Positions 57,911-64,000 of a DNA stretch of 64,000 nucleotides are shown piece by piece. The notes under the pieces were generated by a model that saw only the letters and a program-made list of their open reading frames with translations, searched no databases and was not told the DNA's origin. Each line of letters opens with the position of its first letter. The stretch's first letter is position 1. The position numbers and the translations under genes are program-made. This DNA is from Pseudofabraea citricarpa (taxonomy: Eukaryota > Ascomycota > Leotiomycetes > Helotiales > Dermateaceae): the NCBI GenBank assembly GCA_029641185.1, contig JAPWGK010000010.1, positions 992,001 to 1,056,000 on the forward strand, in the 5' to 3' direction.

Positions 57911-58533
57911 CCTTTCACCTCAGTCAGCATAGATAGATACCCAAATACTCTTTGATATAAACGCACATTTTAAACTGCAATCCCTATGGTTCTCCAGGGG
58001 ACACGATCCAACGAGCAAGCCCTCAAACAGGCAGATAAAACCACATATACTCCGTACTTGTTACAAGTTACGCAGGTATATATATATACAGTTTTTCACT
58101 CTTCACTCTCAACCTGATTCTGCAATATAGGAGGGACATGGCCAGAAGAAGCTTAGTTGATGTACGAAGAGAACAGAAGTGAATTTTGGATGTAGGATCG
58201 CTCTCGAAGATGCAATGCGCACCTACCATGGAAGGACATAACAGCAGCTTTCGCCAGAAAAGAACTAGGAGGCATCATTATTTCTCCTTGCTGTTTTTGG
58301 AGTCTGAACTCTGCTGGTTGAGAGGAGAGGAGAGGAGATGGAGATAGCAATAGGTGCTTGCTTGGCTGTGGGATATTGATGAAATACCAAACAGAGTGAG
58401 CATTCCATGATTCTTGCTTATCCCATCCAGGAAAGAGAAAAGATAAAAGATAAAGCGGAAGAGAGAAAAGAGCTCAGAAGTGCGTAGACAAAACAATATG
58501 TGGTATCTTGCTCTAGTAGCATTTATGTACTAA

Positions 58534-58560
58534 CTAGGTAGGTAGGTAGGTACCTAGGTA
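58534..58560. repeat. (TAGG)n tract ending in the palindrome TACCTAGGTA
   Basis: Four or more TAGG-type units run into a perfect 10-bp palindrome at 58551-58560. Confidence 0.85.
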
Positions 58561-58906
58561 TCAAAACAAAAACCCCCCAAACAAACTGAAAATGGGCAAT
58601 ATACCAGTAATAATCATACAAGCTGATGTGTAAAATGAGCGATTAATGTATTAGTACAGCGCTGCTATATCCTAGACAAAGCCTCCGTCCGATACATGGA
58701 GGTACTGTATCCATCCTTCCCTTCCATCCATTTCTTGACTGTGACCCAGCCAGCCCTCTTCTGTCCATATGTATGTGATGTACAACTGAGTGCTCACCCA
58801 AGCCTCGTTATGCCAATTGTTTTACATCCAGTGCTCGCAAATACCCAATCCCATCCCGTACGCCGATACCCAAAGTTCAGAAGTCGAAGGACAATTTTGA
58901 TCATGG

Positions 58907-61491
58907 CTATGTCCGTTTGCTCAAACTCCCTGCTCTGCCGAGCTTCCCCAACCATTTTCGACCTCCCGTCTTCCCAGTAATTTCTTCATGCTCAGCATCT
59001 TGCTCTACTTCTACAACCCCTTTCTCATTCGATGCATGCCCATTGAAGCTGTTTGAAAATGTTGTTTCCCTATGGGCTGTACCCGTGCCTGCAGAACTTG
59101 GCCGTACAGGTTGATGACTTGTTCGGCTCCTTGCAATAGGAGGTGGCGTGGCACGGGTCAGTTCATCGTCATCATAATGAGCCCTTGAGACTCTAGGTTG
59201 ACCAATTGGGAAGTCCGTCCGATTTGCGTTCACATTCAGCCCAATATCACCGACCTCATTTTCATTGCTATTTGTGGTCCCACTACTCGTCGACGACGAA
59301 TGCTGAAGGTTAAATTTGCCGTTAATAGCTGGGGACGTTGAGGAGCGGCCAAAGAGGCCTGTGAATCGAGATAACTTCCGTTCTTTAGAAGGCGACGGTG
59401 CTGTAGACGAGGGCTGGCTGTCTTGCCGACTGTGATTAAATGCTGGCTGAGCTTTCTTTAATTTTGTTGTCGCTGACAACGAAGAACGGCGGGCAGGCAA
59501 TGCCGGTCGAGGCGAAGTATCAATAGGACTGCTCGAGTGACTCGTCTCATTGGCATATCTTGATCTGTCAAAGCCAGGGCGATAGTCGTAATCTGGTGTG
59601 ATAGTGTGATCGCTATGAGGTTCGACAATACTGGAACGTTGTCTGTCTTCATACCCGTTTGTTCTGTGTGTTTGGAGGCGGGTGGCAGATGTGTGATCAA
59701 ACATAACGTCTCTTCCCCATGTGCGCCCTTCCTCTCTAGATGCAAAGTTGAACATATCAGGGGCGATAACAGCCCGCTCATGCGTGTCGAAGGTGCTCGC
59801 TGTGCTCGAAATGCTCATTACTTCCGTCGTATCATCTTGGGTTTCGGTGTCCCAGCCGTGGCCTTCACGACGACTTGTAATTGTCTCCCCGGCACTTCTC
59901 GGCCGCGATGAAATCATGGACTGGTAGGCGTGATGAGTTGCTCTTGGATCGGCGAAGTTCGAATGCCTTGACCGTACTCTTTCATTGCCGTCAAACTGTC
60001 GGCCGCCATCATGTAAAGTATCGTTCGAGTTCTTATAATGTCTCAAGGTGTTCGTACTGACGGTATCTGGAGTCGGCGGGAGAGCTTGCTGGCGGTCGAA
60101 GCTATCTTTGTCCGAGTTCATACGGCGCATGATTTCTCTCGATCTCCGTTTCTCTTGAGCGCTGGGAGCTCGTTCAAGTTGGTCAGTTGGTCGAGAGGTC
60201 ATAGGTCTGTTTCCATTTTCGAGCTTCATTCGCAGCTTTTCGAGTCGGTGTTCTCCTCGCTCTAGTCGTTGTAAAGGAGATTCAAGTACAGAGTTAATCG
60301 AGAGTAACTGGTTTTTGCGGCCCGAGCTAACTCTTCTTGATTCTGTGGATGGTCGTATCGGTTTATCCTTTCTGACTGGTCGCTCCTCGATCCACTTCTC
60401 TACTGGTGAGCTGGTGGCATGGGCTCTAGGAGGCGAGGATTCTTCAGACAGTTCAAGCTCATCAATTGGTTCATCAAGAGACAAGGGCTTCTCTCCGTAG
60501 ATGCTTAAGAAAGAGCTTTCACTTAAAAGGCTCAACGGAGGACTATTCATACCGTCTGCAGTGCCTGCATCCTCAAGGAGTTTTGGCAGACTTGTTCCAC
60601 TGTAACCACGATCTGTTGGATGATATAAGCTTCTCAGAGCCTCCGTATTCTCACTCTGCTCAGAGAGAAAGGAGGGCATCCTTGGTAGCCTCGAGCCATT
60701 GGCGTTCCCGTTTGTCGGTGGTGTCTCCCCCTGCTCGAAGTTGGGTGGAGAACTCGAAGGTCCATCTTCGTGATTCGTATCGAGGTAATTTGATCCTTCC
60801 TGAGCATCGAACTTCCGCACGATTTCTCGCTCTTGTATCAATCTTTCCACCTTCTCCTCTAAATCACAAATTATGCCGACCGCTTCTTCGACAGCTTGAT
60901 CCCTCTTCTCCAGTTCGACTAATAATTGTTCATTAACCTCCTGCAGTTCATCCTGCTCGGCTAGCCTTGCTTCGACTGCTTCGAGACGGGCTTCCAATTT
61001 CTCCTGACGTTCACGGCGATGGTAGAGCTCTAGCTTCAGGTCAAAGTTCTGTTTATGTAGCGTGGAGACTTGCTATAGGCTGTTAGCTTATACTTAAAAA
61101 AAATTGGTGCATATACTATACTGACCTCCTCGATTTGCTTGACACCCATGCCTTTCTTACTTGGTGCAGCACCGACACCACTAGAACTTGGCCTTCGCTC
61201 TTCTCGAGAAGGAGGCTTCACCGGTGAGCTTTGCACTGCTCGATCTTCCAATCCACCCACGTCGACGCTTCTTCTTCGTTGGCGTGCACTTTCGACCTTT
61301 CTTTCTCTTAATCTCTCTTGCAGCATGCTAGATCCGCCAGATTCCCTTGACTTGTTATTATGCCGCGACGATAGGTTCACTGTTGAGCTGTTGGTGCTTG
61401 AGTTGGAAGGAGTCATCCTAGCATCTCTTGATGAGCTAGATTCAGGACGTGGATTCTGGCGAATGCGTCTGTGTTGAATAGAATCGTCCAT
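58907..61491 (-). CDS. Centrosomin motif 1 (Cnn_1N/CM1) protein, probable gamma-tubulin complex receptor
   Basis: An 843-residue protein from exons 61491-61126 and 61072-58907 (2532 nt with stop; 52-nt intron). The first 110 residues are Ser/Arg-rich. A CM1-like motif then crosses the exon joint at about residues 117-145: GVKQIEE joined to QVSTLHKQNFDLKLELYHRR, matching the KxNFxLKL core of the Cnn_1N family (Mto1 and Pcp1 in fission yeast, ApsB in Aspergillus, CDK5RAP2 in animals). A coiled coil continues to about residue 195. The remaining 640 residues are disordered and rich in Ser, Thr, Arg and Asp, and end in a basic tail (KWLGKLGRAGSLSKRT). CM1 recruits and activates gamma-tubulin complexes at spindle pole bodies or septa. 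The short coiled coil differs from the long rods of Mto1 and Pcp1. Confidence 0.85.
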
Positions 61492-64000
61492 GGTGCCGGC
61501 GAGCTAAGGTCTAAATGTGTGTTTGTCGGTGGCCCACACGATGTCTCGCACATGAGCAGATAGGAACGGCAGAAAGCCGTTTGGCGGATTTGGGAACCGG
61601 GGATGTTGCTTGCAGTCGACCGGCAGCCTGGAGATGGCAAGGAGCTTTCCCTTGTCGGTAGGAAGGCGGTGAAGTTGAGGTGTGCAATCGGCGGTCCACC
61701 TCAGCCGTCCACAGGTCAACCGGCTCGAGGAGGAGAAGGTCGAAGCGTAGCTAATGGGAGAAGCGGACTATTGCTTTCGATATGTGAATTATGTTATTGC
61801 AAATTTTGCCCTGTCCTTGCGTCGCGAACGAGCGAACGAGCGAGCGTGTGTGCGCGTGCGGACTCCGGGAGGTGGAGGTCGACGTCTGGATGTAAGGGCG
61901 CGTGGAATCCGTGGTTGTTGGCTGGTTGACAACGATTCTGAGGTTTTCTGGAAGCTGTGCAATGTCGATGGCGAGAGGGAGGGAGGGGGATCGCTTTGAA
62001 GAGAATGAATGATAAAGGAATGTTCAAGTCGGAGATTGGGCACGAATCAAGGATCGGTAGTAGATACTGTGCTGGGACAGTGCCTCGAGCGGCAGTTGTA
62101 TGTGTGTGGTGTGTGTGATGTGTGTGATGTGTGATAGAAGTGGTGTTCTGCATTCAAGTCGGGGGGGGAGGTGAGGGGAGGGGGATGAGGTGTGCAAGAA
62201 GGAGGGAAAGGGGATGGGGGGGGGATGTAGTGCAATTCAAGTCGCGGTCGCGGTCACGGTATCGCGTTTGAAGTTGGTCGTCTTCGCGTGAGGGGAGAGA
62301 AGAGACAGGGAGGATTCGAGGACCAAATCACCACATCACAGTGATCACACAGCCATCACATCACACACACGTCTTTTCCAACGGGCAGCCGCGTGAAGTC
62401 CTGGAGACGAGGCCTGTGGTGTCGCTGTCGATTGGCCCGTCGCAACTCCCATCACACTATGTAATTAGACTTTTGGGTATCTGCGGTCAGGGCCGTGTCC
62501 CCCGGCTTGAGTGGCTGGAGCGGTGCCTTATACCATACTGCTTCTGGCAAGCTCAGGCCCTTTCAGACCCCTTCAGACCCCTTCAGGCCGGCCTGTGCCC
62601 TGAAGATCCTCCAACATCATCCCACGGCTTTGGCTCGCGGGCGCAGTTGCCTTGTATTTGAGATGATGGGCCGGGGGTCGGGTACGTGCGTTTCGTCCAG
62701 AGACAACGAAAAGGAGGGGGGCTGGGAGACACAATCAATTGACTTTCCGACTTTCGCGTTTCTGTCTCTGTTTAAAACAATAATAATCATAATCATAATC
62801 ATAATAATACCTGCGCTAGATATGACCTGCCGGGTCTTCCCTCGTATTAGACTTCGTGCTCGCTAAGTATTGTACTGCATGATATAATCCAGCATGTCCC
62901 GCTAGTTCGGGTGCCCACGCGATGTCCTCATAGTTCGAGGTAGCTCTTCTTCTTTCCACCACATCCACCGTGCTCTCTCATACTAAAGTACCCATCTCTC
63001 GTTCCGGAACAGTCAGATCTGAGTAGTCGTGAAGCTAGAAACACCACACCCCACCAGCAACCACACCTCTGGGCTTCACTTGGGAGTCGGTCGGGACAGA
63101 CTTGGGACTCGGGGAACCAAAGTTGCATCCAATTGGGTGTCACATCTAAAACTCTGCTGTACCACAGAAAAGTCAGTTCTGGCTGAGACTGGGTTTACCG
63201 TTGCAGAGCGAGGATCTTGACATTGCTAGTACGGTCGCCAACACCCGACTCTCTTGGAGCTTTGCCTAGTAGGACGCCCAGAGTGAGTCCAATACTACAT
63301 ACAGTACTTCTTCAATACTCGGGACAGAGAGCAAGTCGCTAGCTAATGCCGACTTCTCTCCGCCGATATCTTGACAATCATAGCGCAATGCTCGGATTAC
63401 TGAGCCTGGTCCAGATGGAACCGGGGAAGCAGTACTGTACAAGCCTTAATGAGGAGTATCGTAGCCACTGCACTACTCAATAAGCCACCCCCGAGTCATT
63501 TTGATACGTACTTTCCACACCCTCCTGCAAGTTTTCAAATGTCCACTGGCGTCATCCTCAGCTTAGCTACTCGGATGATCTGGCTTGGGTTTGTTGCACG
63601 AAGGGAGACACGGCTCGAAGTTGATAGCTACAGCATAGTAGTCTCTTGCCGGCATATCCCGAGGGTTGCTAAATGACTCGTTTAAACCGCTCTCAAGATG
63701 CTCCCAAACTTTCTTTCATCGGCTCTTAGTTGGGCAGCTCTCCAATACTGATGCTGTACATCAAGTGACCAAACACAATCGTCATGTGACATCGAGTCAC
63801 AGGGAGGGACTGTTGGACTCGAAGTCTCCAAAGTCCAACATCCAACATCCGGAATCAATCAACAGCTGCAGCTATTTCCATTTCCCGATACAGTAGACCG
63901 CAATACCGAAGGTAGCCTATCTCTACCGAACATATACCAACGTATGATCGAAACTGTGTCTACCTCGGTCGGCTCGAGACAGCCCATATGCGTCCAATTA
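61492..64000. other. Upstream region of the centrosomin-motif gene to the window edge
   Basis: No gene is supported in these 2.5 kb. Features are TG-rich repeats at about 62100-62135, a G-run cluster at 62161-62224, tandem CCCTTCAGACC units at about 62550-62590 and an (AAT/ATC)n tract at about 62780-62810. From 62.8 kb on the sequence is of balanced composition, with only short ORFs. Confidence 0.5.
62161..62224. repeat. G-run cluster (possible G-quadruplex)
   Basis: Runs of 8, 4, 5, 3, 4 and 9 G on the plus strand within 64 bp, about 670-730 bp upstream of the centrosomin-motif gene. Confidence 0.7.

Larger units (their letters stand above)
56606..58906. other. Intergenic, 2.3 kb, AT-rich
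   Basis: It holds the promoter of the DUF1992 gene, with a TCACGTGT box at 56719-56726, and the 3' flank of the centrosomin-motif gene. Repeats are (CTT)n at 57873-57910 and a (TAGG)n tract ending in TACCTAGGTA at 58534-58560. I see no gene. Confidence 0.5.

Overview
The window is nuclear DNA of a filamentous ascomycete. The signs are short spliceosomal introns (most 47-110 nt) with GT/AG borders, one to six exons per gene, long disordered stretches in many proteins, and typical fungal housekeeping genes (V-ATPase subunit a, KGD1, TFB1, CDC24, Stu2/XMAP215, Mrp10, a G-patch splicing factor). Gene content and style suit Pezizomycotina, and my impression is Leotiomycetes, but the sequence alone does not prove the class. 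No operon, phage, plasmid, CRISPR array, rRNA, tRNA or intact transposon was seen.

Layout. 1-4.5 kb: 5' part of the V-ATPase subunit a gene (running off the left edge), a GFA-type zinc protein and a six-exon dienelactone hydrolase. 4.5-13 kb: a C2H2 finger protein, a 2.7 kb repeat-rich spacer, a DUF2306 membrane protein and TFIIH subunit TFB1. 13-21 kb: mitochondrial 2-oxoglutarate dehydrogenase E1, a tiny membrane ORF and an F-box/WD40 protein. 21-31 kb: CDC24 (Rho-GEF), mitoribosomal Mrp10 and a 969-residue disordered protein. 31-43 kb: L-serine dehydratase, a Stu2/XMAP215 TOG protein, an Ntr1/TFIP11-like G-patch protein and a type II membrane protein resembling a glycosyltransferase. 42.8-54.0 kb: an 11.2 kb stretch with no gene I can support, lying between two convergent genes. 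54-64 kb: a small disordered protein, a mitochondrial DUF1992 (DNAJC28-like) protein, and a centrosomin-motif (Cnn_1N/CM1) protein, then non-coding sequence to the edge.

The genes are separate transcription units. Several share short divergent promoters (VPH1/GFA, TFB1/KGD1, MRP10/969-aa protein, Stu2/G-patch). A loose theme is cytoskeleton and polarity (CDC24, Stu2, the CM1 protein), but nothing shows that this is more than chance. Splice joints were worked out by hand; for every multi-exon gene the summed exon lengths give an intact reading frame.

Most worth a second look: the gene-free 11.2 kb between convergent genes, an excess of the palindrome ACCTAGGT confined to spacers, two upstream ORFs before CDC24, a 27-nt terminal exon in the Stu2 gene, a GC-AG intron in the dienelactone hydrolase gene, and two disordered proteins of unknown function with short linear motifs. 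I did not find a clearly new multi-gene system.
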